Shown here: piece after piece, positions 42,872 through 52,164 of the stretch
How the letters are laid out: each line of letters begins with the position of its first letter
Position numbering within the stretch: the first letter of the stretch is position 1
Source: Bacteroidia bacterium
Lineage (GTDB): Bacteria; Bacteroidota; Bacteroidia; CAILMK01; JBBDIG01
Direction: 5' to 3'
Length of the DNA stretch: 64,000 nucleotides
Assembly (NCBI GenBank): GCA_040880525.1
Contig: JBBDIG010000019.1
Coordinates: 31,016 to 95,015, forward strand
Translations under genes and position numbers: made by a program
The notes under the pieces: generated by a model
Databases searched by the model: none
What the model saw: the letters and a program-made list of their open reading frames with translations, nothing else
Told to the model about the DNA's origin: nothing

Positions 42872-45373
42872 ATGAAACATACATACACCATACACGGAAT
42901 GACCTGCAACGGCTGTCGAAGCCATGTAGAGGAAACATTATCGAAGATAGCAGGCGTCAAAAAAGCTAGTGTTGATTTAGAAAAAGGCGAAGCGACTCTA
43001 GAGATGGAATCGCACATTCCTATCGAAGTATTTCAGGAAGCCCTGCAAAAGAATGGCGGCCAATACAGCATTCATCCTCCTGGAGATCACCACCACTCCA
43101 CCCCCAAAAAGCAAAAAAAATCCCAGGGCACAGGGGCTGGAGTCTTTTATTGTCCAATGCATTGCGAAGGTGACAAAACATACGACCAGGCGGGTGATTG
43201 CCCCGTTTGCGGGATGGATCTGGTAGAAGAGCAAAACCTGTCCACCGCTCCTTCTTCCGAAAAATGGACCTGCCCGATGCATCCGGAAGTCGTTAAAAAT
43301 GAACCTGGCTCCTGCCCTATCTGCGGTATGGACCTGGTGCCGGTGCAGCCGGATCGTTCTTCAGAAGAGAAAACGTATAATAAACTTCGTAAGAAATTTT
43401 GGATAGCAGTCGGTTTTACTTTACCGATTTTTTTCATTGCAATGAGCGAAATGCTTCCCCATAATCCATTGTACGACATTATGCGGCAATCAGGCTGGAA
43501 TTGGGTTCAGCTTGTTTTATCAATTCCTGTAGTATTTTATGCTACCTGGATGTTTTTTGAACGTGCGTATAAAAGCATCAAAACCTGGAATCTCAATATG
43601 TTTACGCTTATTGGGATAGGCGCAGGGATAGCATGGGTTTTCAGTGTCTTCGGCATGTTATTTCCGGATTTTTTCCCGGATCAGTTTAAATCGGAATATG
43701 GTGCAGTTTACGTTTACTTTGAAGCGGCTACCGTTATTTTAACTTTGGTATTATTAGGCCAGCTATTGGAAGCACGGGCCCATAGCCAAACTAATTCCGC
43801 AGTAAAAGAACTATTAAAATTAGCGCCCAATAAAGCAATTAAAATTGTAGAGGGAAATGAAATTGAGGTAAGCATTGACAATATAGAATTGGGAGATATT
43901 CTCAAAGTAAAACCGGGTGATAAAATTCCTGTGGATGGCGTAATTACGGAAGGACAAACCAGCATTGATGAATCCATGATCACCGGAGAGCCCATTCCCG
44001 TGGATAAAACAAATGGGGATAAAATAACCAGCGGTACCATTAACGGGAATCAATCGTTTTTGATGAAAGCCGAAAAGGTAGGCAGCGACACCCTGCTCTC
44101 CCAGATTATCCACATGGTGAACGATGCCAGCAGAAGCCGGGCACCTATTCAAAACCTGGCCGACAAGGTTTCTGCGTACTTTGTTCCGGCAGTCGTTATC
44201 ATCGCCATTCTGACTTTTGCAGTTTGGGCTTTGTGGGGTCCCGAACCCGCGTATGTATATGCTTTGGTGAATGCAATTGCCGTTTTGATTATTGCCTGCC
44301 CCTGTGCTTTAGGTCTGGCCACTCCCATGTCAGTAATGGTTGGCGTAGGTAAAGGTGCTCAAAATGGTGTACTAATTAAAAATGCCGAAGCTTTGGAGAA
44401 AATGGATAGCGTTAATATCCTGATTATTGATAAAACAGGCACCATTACAGAAGGTAAACCAACGGTAGAAAAAGTGGGCTCTTTTGATAATAATTTAAGT
44501 GAAAGCGCCATTCTGCAATATATTGTTTCATTGAATAATAAAAGTGAACATCCATTAGCTGAAGCAACGGTGAAATATGGTAAGGAGAAAAATATTGAGA
44601 TATTAAAATCAAATTCATTCAATGCCATTACAGGTAAGGGAGTGGAAGGAAAAGCGGGCGGTAAAAATCTGGCGCTGGGAAATACTAAAATGATGGAAAA
44701 TGCCAATGCTGAAATTTCTCCGGAAATGAAGGAAGAAGTAAACGTATACCAAAAACAAGGGAAAACGGTATCTTATCTGGCCATAGATGCGGTGGTGAGC
44801 GGCTACATTGTGATAAGTGATAAAATTAAGGAAACCAGCGCTAAGGCTATCGAAAGCCTCCAGGGAAAAGGTATTGAAGTATTTATGCTCACGGGAGATA
44901 ATCACGATACGGCACAGGCAGTTGCAAAGGAGCTAAGCCTTGCCGGTTTTAGAGCGAACATGCTGCCTGAAGATAAACTCAAAGAAGTGGAGCGCCTGCA
45001 AGCACAGGGCAAAGTAGTGGCCGTGGCGGGTGATGGCATTAATGACGCGCCCGCTTTGGCTAAAAGCGATATAGGGATTGCAATGGGAACAGGCACCGAT
45101 GTAGCTATTGAAAGTGCCATGATAACGCTGGTTAAAGGAGACTTGCAGGGCATCGTAAAAGCTAAAAATTTAAGCCATGCAACCATGAAAAACATAAAGC
45201 AAAACTTGTTTTTCGCACTTATTTATAATACACTGGGAGTTCCAATCGCTGCAGGCGTTTTGTTCCCATTTTTCGGGATATTGCTTTCACCCATGATAGC
45301 TGCACTGGCTATGAGTTTCAGTTCTGTTTCTGTAATCGCTAATGCCTTAAGACTAAGGAATAAAAACATTTGA
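42872..45373 (+). CDS. copA: copper-translocating P1B-type ATPase
   Basis: The chosen start is ATG 42872, giving 833 residues that begin MKHTYTIHGMTCNGC (HMA domain, C12/C15). The frame also opens at 42800, but that would add 24 residues overlapping a promoter box. Two heavy-metal-binding (HMBD) modules follow at about 92-118 and 132-158. TGEP (371-374), the CPC metal site in IIACPCALGLATP (C476, C478) and DKTGT with catalytic D520 are complete. It exports Cu(I)/Ag(I) from the cytosol. It lies 117 nt downstream of the HMA-AraC regulator, and the pump set is probably co-regulated. Confidence 0.93.
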   Translation: MKHTYTIHGMTCNGCRSHVEETLSKIAGVKKASVDLEKGEATLEMESHIPIEVFQEALQKNGGQYSIHPPGDHHHSTPKKQKKSQGTGAGVFYCPMHCEGDKTYDQAGDCPVCGMDLVEEQNLSTAPSSEKWTCPMHPEVVKNEPGSCPICGMDLVPVQPDRSSEEKTYNKLRKKFWIAVGFTLPIFFIAMSEMLPHNPLYDIMRQSGWNWVQLVLSIPVVFYATWMFFERAYKSIKTWNLNMFTLIGIGAGIAWVFSVFGMLFPDFFPDQFKSEYGAVYVYFEAATVILTLVLLGQLLEARAHSQTNSAVKELLKLAPNKAIKIVEGNEIEVSIDNIELGDILKVKPGDKIPVDGVITEGQTSIDESMITGEPIPVDKTNGDKITSGTINGNQSFLMKAEKVGSDTLLSQIIHMVNDASRSRAPIQNLADKVSAYFVPAVVIIAILTFAVWALWGPEPAYVYALVNAIAVLIIACPCALGLATPMSVMVGVGKGAQNGVLIKNAEALEKMDSVNILIIDKTGTITEGKPTVEKVGSFDNNLSESAILQYIVSLNNKSEHPLAEATVKYGKEKNIEILKSNSFNAITGKGVEGKAGGKNLALGNTKMMENANAEISPEMKEEVNVYQKQGKTVSYLAIDAVVSGYIVISDKIKETSAKAIESLQGKGIEVFMLTGDNHDTAQAVAKELSLAGFRANMLPEDKLKEVERLQAQGKVVAVAGDGINDAPALAKSDIGIAMGTGTDVAIESAMITLVKGDLQGIVKAKNLSHATMKNIKQNLFFALIYNTLGVPIAAGVLFPFFGILLSPMIAALAMSFSSVSVIANALRLRNKNI

Positions 45374-45577
45374 GAAGCGGTGTTAATATTGAATTTTCAG
45401 TTTCATTTCCGTAATCCAATTGGCTAATGTAAAAAAATAACGCTGCACTTCGCAAGATTCGATAGGCCGAAAGCCCGTTTGAGTACATGCTCCTCCATCA
45501 CCCAGCCGTTCCGAAGCATAGTCTGATCCAGTATTTATTCCATTCGTCAGCGTGGATATCCCCCTGTCGGTTAGGCT

Positions 45578-46252
45578 TCAAAGTGGGAGCTTATTTGGTT
45601 TATTCTCAGAAAATATATCCATTAACCGGTGATTGATATAATAATTTTCCCGGCCCACATTTATTGGCTTTACTATTCCGGCCTCGGAAAGTATCTGGAG
45701 ATACTTTGCAGCCGTTTGGCGATGGCCTAATCCGGCATCCTCCAATACGCGGATTTTCGTGTAGGGATAACTGAAAAGGATTTCAGAAAGCTCCCTGAAC
45801 GGCAGGCGCTGAGGAAGCTGCCTTATATCATCATAAATGTCCTGTTGCAGATTCAGTATTTCATCAATCTTTTGTAGCGTGAGTTGGGCGGTTTCTGCCA
45901 CGGCTTCCAGCATAAACAGGACGAACTCAATCCATTTCCCTTCCTCGGTTCCCTCCCGCAACGTTCGGTAATAGGCAGCTTTATGCTGAATGATATAGCT
46001 GCTCAGGTACAGCACTGGCTCCGTAAGCAAGTTACGATTTACCAGGTAGAGCACATTGATGATCCGGCCGGTACATCCATTTCCATCGGCAAAAGGGTGG
46101 ATGGCTTCAAACTGGTAGTGCATCAGGCTCATTACAATCAAAGGGTCAATGGGTTGAATATTGGGATTGGACAACTTGCGGCAAGTGCCTTCTAACTCTG
46201 CCAATATCCGGTTGGCCTGAATGGCTTTTTTCAGAATTTCTTTCGTTTCCAA
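45578..46252 (-). pseudogene. Fic-family protein, internally deleted
   Basis: The frame reads PPKTELETKEILKKAIQANR, a typical Fic N-terminal segment, running upstream of the ATG at 46252 to a stop. About 30 codons later it jumps to PLIVMSLMHYQFEAIHPF, the start of the Fic core. The roughly 100-120 residues between them, which include the inhibitory helix in this class, are absent. The motif is HPFADGNGCTGR rather than HPFxxGNGRxxR: R60 is Cys. The C-terminal winged-helix half is intact. AMPylation activity is doubtful. No partner gene was recognised. Confidence 0.72.
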
Positions 46253-46587
46253 CTCTGTTTTTGGCGGAAGCGGTAGAGGATCATTTTGAGGCTGTTCGCG
46301 GCTATATTACGTTTCCAGGTCATGTCGGAGGTCAACAAAAAGTACGTAACGGTGTTGGCAGCACCACCGTTCGAAATAACTTTAGAGAGGCTGAGATGTT
46401 GTTTTTGTTGCGAATAAACTACTCTGAAGACGCCTAGCCATTCTAGGATACTTCCCATGTTTACCCTGTAACCCTTTTATATGAAACTGAAAAAATTAAA
46501 TTTTACCAGGAGGGGAACTTTGTCTATTCTTAAAGTGCTAACTCCCTATCATTGCAACCAATCAGTTTACCTTAAAAATGAATCAAT

Positions 46588-49500
46588 ATGAAAAATTTAA
46601 ACTCAATCCGTCTTATCCTGCTTATTGTCTTTGTTGGCGCGGTTTTATGGCCGGTAGCAGGACATTCACAGCTAAGTGGCAGCTACACCATTAATCCGAA
46701 CCAGGCGGCCAGCAGCAGCAATTACCAGACATGGGCTTCGGCTGTGGGCGACCTGATGTCCGGCAGCAGGGCAGATTTGGGAACGGCCCAGGGCCCTGGC
46801 GTTAGCGGTGCGGTAGTAATCACCGCGTACGATACTATTTATGGAAACACGCAGATCTCAATTGGTGCGATTTCAGGGGCATCCGCTACAAATACCATTA
46901 CCTTTAGATCTGCCGGTGGAGACAGCACCGCCTGCCGGCTCCAGTTTGCATCGTCCGGCTCTGCCACGGATGATTATGTATTGCAGCTTGATGGGGCCGA
47001 TCACGTTACCTTTCAGCAAATTGGCTTTGAAAGAACCGGTAACCTTACCTATTCTACGGTTATTGAAATTACCAATGACGCTGACCATAACACCTTTTTG
47101 CGCTGCTGGATGAAAGGGTATAAAATGCCCAGCAACACCACGCTTGGGTTTCAGTACGGGATTGGTTCATGTATCTTCTTCACCGGGAATGGCGACAGCA
47201 ACCAGATCATCCAGAATAAAATGATCTATGGTTATAACGGAGTTTACAGTTTCCAGTCCAGTACAGGCAACCTCATCAAGGATAATGTATTTGATACCAT
47301 AGGTTGCGTTGGCGTTTATATGACTCAACAATCCGGATTGAATATTTTGAACAATACCTTCAACATGGGTGACTTCGGTACTGGGCAGGGACACTACGTT
47401 TCGTACGCCATCAGGCTTGAAACCTCGTCATCCTTCCTCATCAAGAATAACATAATAAGAATGCTGGCTGTAAATGGCCTGGTAGTCAGAGGAATTGTAC
47501 TTGTAACCAACACAAGTACCCAACAGGCACCTGCCCAGGTTATTAACAACTTTATTACCTGCATGGGCGAGCAGCAGGATAATACCGGGCTGTCAATTTA
47601 TGGGGCCGATTACATTAACTTATATTTTAATAATGTACTGATAACCGGTTCACTGGCAACCGGGGCTGCTTATTTTCATCATCCCACATATCCCAGTACT
47701 CACGTAAAGATTATTAACAACAATCTGGTGAATACCGGAAGCGGCTATGTCTATTCCATTACTTCATCCACTGCAGCCTCTGATTTTGATACCATCAATT
47801 TCAATAATGTCTATTCGGCCGGATCCAAGTTTGCCAATTGGCTTGGGACCGATTATACCTCGTTTGCCAACTTCAAATCCGGATCCTCCAGGGATCTGCA
47901 GTCACTAAATGTTGATCCCGGTTATAAAAGCACTACAGATCTCCACGCTTCAAATTATGCCATTAAAGAGAAAGCTAGACCCTATAGCAGTGTACCTACT
48001 GACATTGATGGTGATCTCCGCCATCCAACCAAACCTGACATAGGTGCGGATGAATTTCCATTTCCCCAGAATGATGCGTCCATTGTGGCAATTACCCGAC
48101 CTGTCAGCGGGTCCTGCGAAGGATTGCTCCAAGTTGCAGCAGTAATCCGAAACCTGGGACTCGATACACTCAAAAGCGCAACGATTAACTGGTATGTCGC
48201 TGGTACGGCACAAACTTCTGTGAACTGGAATGGCAGTTTGCTCAGAACAGAAAGTGATACGGTTGTACTTGGGAATTACCCATTTACAACGAGGGTTAAC
48301 ATCGCTGCAAGATCGCTGCTGCCCAACGGTGAAGTTGACTCAGTTCCTGGAAACGACAGCCTGGTCGTATCGCCACAAATATTTGCGCTGCCCTCCGCGA
48401 ATGCCGGGGCAGACACCGCCATCTGTTTAGGCGATTCCATTCAACTGGGTACTTCAGGTACAGGTGCGAGCTACAGGTGGCTGGACTTAACCAACAATGT
48501 TCTCGGAACAAACGGGCAGCTTACCGTTATGCCTGCGGCTAAAACAAGCTATATACTTGAATTGACAAGCAGTTCTACCGGCTGTGTCGATCAGGATACA
48601 GTTGAGATTGATGTTAATCCTGTTCCTTCTGCTGATGCAGGTATAGATCAGGGAATTTGCTGGGGTGATTCCGTGCAAATAGGTACGGCCATGCAAACCG
48701 GGAACAGCTATCTCTGGACTAGTATTCCGGCAGGATTCAGTTCTGGCGATGCCATGCCTTTCGTGGCTCCTACAGTTACCACAGAGTACATCCTGGAGCA
48801 GTCATTTCCAACAGGGTGCAGCAGTTTTGATACGGTTACCGTAAATGTATTTCCCTTGCCCACACCAGGCATATCAGGTCCGGACAGCATTTGCGAAGGA
48901 AGCACCGTATCATATAATGCCAGTCCTGCTGCCGGTAGCACCTATAGCTGGTCGGTTACTGGTGGCCAGGTAATAAGCGGACAAAACACAGATACCATCA
49001 CCGTAGCATGGCCAGCATCCGGCCCTGGAAGCATCATGCTGACAGAAACAAATATGAACAGTTGCATGGACAGCATTTCCAGAACAATCACCATTAATCC
49101 TAACCCTGAAGCCAAAATGGCCATTGACGGCAGTTGTGCGGGCCGGGACATCAGCTTTGTGGATACCAGTGCAAATGTGCAATCACGGTTGTGGAGATTC
49201 GGTGACGGATCAACCGCCACTGGAGCTACAGAAACCCACACTTATACAAGTGCAGGCAGCTATCTTGTAGATCTCATCGTTACCAACAGCTTTGGATGCA
49301 TGGATTCTATGCAACAAACGCTTGTAGTTATTGATGCACCAATAGCAGACTTCAGCGTGACCGGAACTATTTGCGAAGGTGACAATGTGGCCTTTACGAA
49401 CAGTTCCACGCATTCCAATTCCTATCTATGGACCTTTACCAGCGGTCAGACCTCCATGCAGGAAAATCCGTCATTTGTCTTTAATACAGCCGGGAATTAT

Positions 49501-50094
49501 GACGTAAGCCTGGTTGCTTATGGTACCGGCTGCAACGATTCCATTTCAAAAGAAATCACGGTGAATCCGTTGCCGGACGCGGGGTTCACCGCAGATGTAT
49601 CCGGAAGGGACGTCAGCTTTGTGCCCAACAGCACTACAGGGGCTACTTATAGCTGGGACTTTGGTGATGGGGAAGTCTCAAGCGAGATATCGCCCACCCA
49701 TTCTTATGACGATGCCATGGGCTGGAAAACGGTCAGCCTGACTGTAACAAGCCAGGAAGGATGCATCGCCTCCTTTACCGATTCTGTTTTCCTCGACATT
49801 GTCGGGATAAAGGGACAATTGCCCGTCTCGGTGTCATCACTCAGCATAATGCCTAACCCATTCAGGGAGCACACAATGATTGAACTTGATTTGGCTAAAG
49901 CAGCCACGGTGCAGGTAAGCTTGTATGATATGCAAGGGCGCAATATCATGACGTTCATAAACGGCCACCGTGAAGCCGGGAAATTACAAGTGGAAGTTGA
50001 CAGCGAAGAGCTAAAACTTAACGCAGGTGTTTATCTCCTCCGCATTATAGTGGATGGCAGCCCGGTTTCGCGACAGATCGTAAATATTGATTAA
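46588..50094 (+). CDS. giant T9SS-secreted beta-helix/PKD protein
   Basis: This 1168-residue exported protein has a signal peptide (1-27). A right-handed parallel beta-helix region (about 60-470) precedes a CARDB/Ig-like domain (about 490-590). Several PKD/Ig-like modules follow (about 600-1080), including repeated DTICEGDN- and YSWDFGDGEVSS-type PKD segments. A type A T9SS C-terminal sorting domain (about 1090-1168) has NPFREHTMIELDLAKAATVQ and the NAGVYLLRI motif. It is probably a cell-surface or secreted adhesin or polysaccharide-binding protein; substrate is unknown. A strong terminator follows 22 nt after its stop. Confidence 0.88.
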   Translation: MKNLNSIRLILLIVFVGAVLWPVAGHSQLSGSYTINPNQAASSSNYQTWASAVGDLMSGSRADLGTAQGPGVSGAVVITAYDTIYGNTQISIGAISGASATNTITFRSAGGDSTACRLQFASSGSATDDYVLQLDGADHVTFQQIGFERTGNLTYSTVIEITNDADHNTFLRCWMKGYKMPSNTTLGFQYGIGSCIFFTGNGDSNQIIQNKMIYGYNGVYSFQSSTGNLIKDNVFDTIGCVGVYMTQQSGLNILNNTFNMGDFGTGQGHYVSYAIRLETSSSFLIKNNIIRMLAVNGLVVRGIVLVTNTSTQQAPAQVINNFITCMGEQQDNTGLSIYGADYINLYFNNVLITGSLATGAAYFHHPTYPSTHVKIINNNLVNTGSGYVYSITSSTAASDFDTINFNNVYSAGSKFANWLGTDYTSFANFKSGSSRDLQSLNVDPGYKSTTDLHASNYAIKEKARPYSSVPTDIDGDLRHPTKPDIGADEFPFPQNDASIVAITRPVSGSCEGLLQVAAVIRNLGLDTLKSATINWYVAGTAQTSVNWNGSLLRTESDTVVLGNYPFTTRVNIAARSLLPNGEVDSVPGNDSLVVSPQIFALPSANAGADTAICLGDSIQLGTSGTGASYRWLDLTNNVLGTNGQLTVMPAAKTSYILELTSSSTGCVDQDTVEIDVNPVPSADAGIDQGICWGDSVQIGTAMQTGNSYLWTSIPAGFSSGDAMPFVAPTVTTEYILEQSFPTGCSSFDTVTVNVFPLPTPGISGPDSICEGSTVSYNASPAAGSTYSWSVTGGQVISGQNTDTITVAWPASGPGSIMLTETNMNSCMDSISRTITINPNPEAKMAIDGSCAGRDISFVDTSANVQSRLWRFGDGSTATGATETHTYTSAGSYLVDLIVTNSFGCMDSMQQTLVVIDAPIADFSVTGTICEGDNVAFTNSSTHSNSYLWTFTSGQTSMQENPSFVFNTAGNYDVSLVAYGTGCNDSISKEITVNPLPDAGFTADVSGRDVSFVPNSTTGATYSWDFGDGEVSSEISPTHSYDDAMGWKTVSLTVTSQEGCIASFTDSVFLDIVGIKGQLPVSVSSLSIMPNPFREHTMIELDLAKAATVQVSLYDMQGRNIMTFINGHREAGKLQVEVDSEELKLNAGVYLLRIIVDGSPVSRQIVNID

Positions 50095-50116
50095 TTATCT
50101 GTTTTGATGAATAGTT

Positions 50117-50146
50117 AAAAGCCCGGATGCGAGTCCGGGCTTTTTT
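50117..50146 (+). terminator. intrinsic terminator of the T9SS cargo gene
   Basis: AAAAGCCCGGA (50117-50127) pairs with TCCGGGCTTTT (50134-50144), an 11-bp stem with a 6-nt loop and T6 tract. Confidence 0.92.
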
Positions 50147-50156
50147 GTGCGCTTAA

Positions 50157-50375
50157 ATGACTCCGGACAATGAAGCGACATTCGGGATGAAAGTTTTGAA
50201 AAGTCTGACCTTTATAAAAACCGCAAAACCGATGTCAATGGCTGCTGCCGAACTCTGGGATGAACTCAAAGAAGCTGCCGAAGAGGTACGACTCCATAAG
50301 CAGGGAAAGGTTAAATTAAAAACAGCCCAAGACCTTTTGGATGAGTTACAGTATTGTGATCACCCATCGTTTTGA
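50157..50375 (+). CDS. type II antitoxin-like protein
   Basis: This 72-residue protein matches a common Bacteroidota antitoxin type. LKSLTFIKTAKPMSMAAAEL, a Glu/Lys helix (AEEVRLHKQGKVKLKTAQDL) and LDEL occur before a short tail. The stop overlaps the following toxin start by 35 nt, as in many type II pairs. Helical antitoxins of this sort bind the toxin through the C-terminus. The partner is truncated, so the pair is probably inactive. Confidence 0.6.
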   Translation: MTPDNEATFGMKVLKSLTFIKTAKPMSMAAAELWDELKEAAEEVRLHKQGKVKLKTAQDLLDELQYCDHPSF

Positions 50376-50526
50376 GAAAGAACTGAAGCGGCTGGCCAAT
50401 AAATTCCCATCGCTTAAAAATGAGTTTGCAAGCCTCATACCTGATATTTCGGAAAATCGCTCTCTCGCTCCGCCCGAAGTCAATGTTTATCAAATGTTCA
50501 TAGTCAAAAGGGTTTGTGTCCGATAG
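50341..50526 (+). pseudogene. truncated RelE/ParE-family toxin
   Basis: The 61-residue frame begins MSYSIVITHRFEKELKRLAN, then KFPSLKNEFASLIPDISENR, matching RelE/ParE-superfamily toxins for about 45 residues. It then departs from the family (LAPPEVNVYQMFIVKRVCVR) and stops. The core strand with the usual Arg/Lys catalytic residues is missing. Mutational truncation would relieve the antitoxin of its partner. Confidence 0.65.
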
Positions 50527-50614
50527 TCTGAATATGGTCGGCCTCCATGATCCCATTGCGAGCCGTTAATGAGCCCTTTGAGCCCATTATGAGCCAACTG
50601 ATTTTCATGTTCGT

Positions 50615-51019
50615 TTACACGTTTATTTTCCATTTTCCCCTTGTTCCACCAATGCGTTCAATTTTTCCTTCTTCTTTCAGTTTATCCAGATGGTACTTAA
50701 CTCCATCTTCGGTAATATCACCCAATACTTCTGCGAGTTTCTTTCTACTCATTGTAGGGTATTGCCTGAGCAGGTCAAGGATTTTCTCCGAAATGATTTG
50801 GGTAGTCATTTGGGTAGTTCCGTCCTCACCCTTCAGCGGAATGATCGTCCTGAATACATCCTCCTCAATAAACTCCGGTTTGGTTCCAGGAGTATAAATT
50901 CCGCAATACTTGAAAGTATTCCGAACACCTGAACCCAGTTCGTCCACCCGGCCTATTTCCCTGAAGAATTTGGCGATTACGGGATTTTGGAATAAGGTGC
51001 CACCGCAGAGCCTGTCCCG
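50615..51019 (-). pseudogene. C-terminal fragment of an AlbA_2-type ATP-binding regulator
   Basis: The frame reads GGTLFQNPVIAKFFREIG, then VDELGSGVRNTFKYC, IFRTII-like sequence (EDVFRTIIPLKG) and a C-terminal winged-helix (EKILDLLRQYPTMSRKKLAE). This is the tail of the Schlafen-AAA_4/AlbA_2 family of putative regulators. The N-terminal AAA_4 domain is absent and no start codon lies upstream, so it is a 5' truncation. A perfect TCCCGC/GCGGGA hairpin (51015-51029) lies at its edge. Confidence 0.6.
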
Positions 51020-51205
51020 CTTTGCGGGAAACGAGGATGGAAATCCCCAAAATCCGGGACAGGTCGTGCAAAATCGAGCTGGGTTTCATTTATCCGCCAA
51101 ATAACCACCATATCCGTCATTTCTATTCATCTCAAGATGCAATTACGATCTTGTCTGACCCAATTATGGCCCCATTTTGACCCAATTGACCCATACCTTT
51201 TGTTT

Positions 51206-51976
51206 TTATCTCGGCCCCATAAATTTATCTCCGTTAAAATGGATCATGTGATCTGGGAAGCTAACTACCCAAACTTCCGTTTCCCAGGCAAGATCAGTAG
51301 TATGCTTTTTAAATTCCTTAAAATCCGGGAACGCTGTTACATAAATTTTACCTGCTTTGCAGTTCTTCAACATCTTTTCCATTTCCACAATCCGTTTGGG
51401 GGAAACAGGGCCGTGTGATGTAACTGCTTCAATCAGGAATAGCCATTTTTTCTTTTTGTCGTACAGAACGACATCCGGCAACTTGCTGTGTTCGTCAATC
51501 GGGATTCCTAATTTTTCTAACCCTTTCTTGTCCATGTAAAGGTCTTTCTTGGCAGTATCTCCGACATACAATAAATCACTGCCGGGAGCAAAGCGGGGAG
51601 AAAATTCTTCAATGATGGCAATCTGAACTTCATTGTGCTTGCCCGGTGAAAATGTAAGCTCTGTTCCGTCTTTCAGAATCAATGGGATTTTCCGTAATTC
51701 TCTTTTCTTGTGATATTTGTCTCTCAACAAGCCCACATTTTCTTTGAAGTATTTGATCTCTTTATTCCAGTTTCTACTGTTAAAGGTTTTAATAACCTTC
51801 AAAGCCTCCGGTGATATGCGGTAATGATTGTCTTTACTGTTGATGGCTAATTCAGGATTTTCAGGATTGTGGTTAACGATACCTGCCTGAACAAATTGAT
51901 GAAGCGTTTGTCTACGGAATGTTTCTCGTGAGTTCTCTGCATACGGCTTGTTGTAATGCTCGGCAATGAAACGCAT
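51206..51976 (-). CDS. BsuBI/PstI-type restriction endonuclease, main body
   Basis: This 256-residue frame starts at ATG 51976 (MRFIAEHYNKPYAENSRETF) and carries the BsuBI/PstI family sequence: RRQTLHQFVQAGIVN, PDVVLYDKKKKWLFLIEAVT and SHGPVSPKRIVEMEKML. PD...E-x-type metal residues are in PDVVLYD and IEA. Codons upstream of 51976 remain open in this frame to about 52037 and encode the missing linker (SGNKENAKYEGV). The N-terminal part is in another frame (51976-52164), so a 1-nt shift separates them. Recognition is probably CTGCAG, by homology to PstI/BsuBI. Confidence 0.75.
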   Translation of the reverse strand: MRFIAEHYNKPYAENSRETFRRQTLHQFVQAGIVNHNPENPELAINSKDNHYRISPEALKVIKTFNSRNWNKEIKYFKENVGLLRDKYHKKRELRKIPLILKDGTELTFSPGKHNEVQIAIIEEFSPRFAPGSDLLYVGDTAKKDLYMDKKGLEKLGIPIDEHSKLPDVVLYDKKKKWLFLIEAVTSHGPVSPKRIVEMEKMLKNCKAGKIYVTAFPDFKEFKKHTTDLAWETEVWVVSFPDHMIHFNGDKFMGPR

Positions 51977-52164
51977 TACTCCTTCGTATTTTGCATTTTC
52001 CTTATTGCCACTACGGACATGCTTACGGCTTTGGCTTTACTCCATTTGTCCCTTTCTTTCAGGTTGCACAAGGCAAGCAGCGTTAATGCAGAGCGGTCAT
52101 TTTGCTGCCTTTTCGGAAGTCCCAATGCTTCCAAAATCTGTTTTGTTTCTTCAATTTTACTCAT
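51976..52164 (-). CDS. BsuBI/PstI-type endonuclease N-terminal segment, out of frame
   Basis: The 62-residue frame MSKIEETKQILEALGLPKRQ, then QNDRSALTLLALCNLKERDK, matches the N-terminus of BsuBI/PstI nucleases. Its start overlaps the methyltransferase stop by 4 nt (ATGA). Around codons 40-48 (about 52020-52045) the reading frame should shift to the 51206-51976 frame. If the shift is real the nuclease is inactive. Confidence 0.7.
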   Translation of the reverse strand: MSKIEETKQILEALGLPKRQQNDRSALTLLALCNLKERDKWSKAKAVSMSVVAIRKMQNTKE

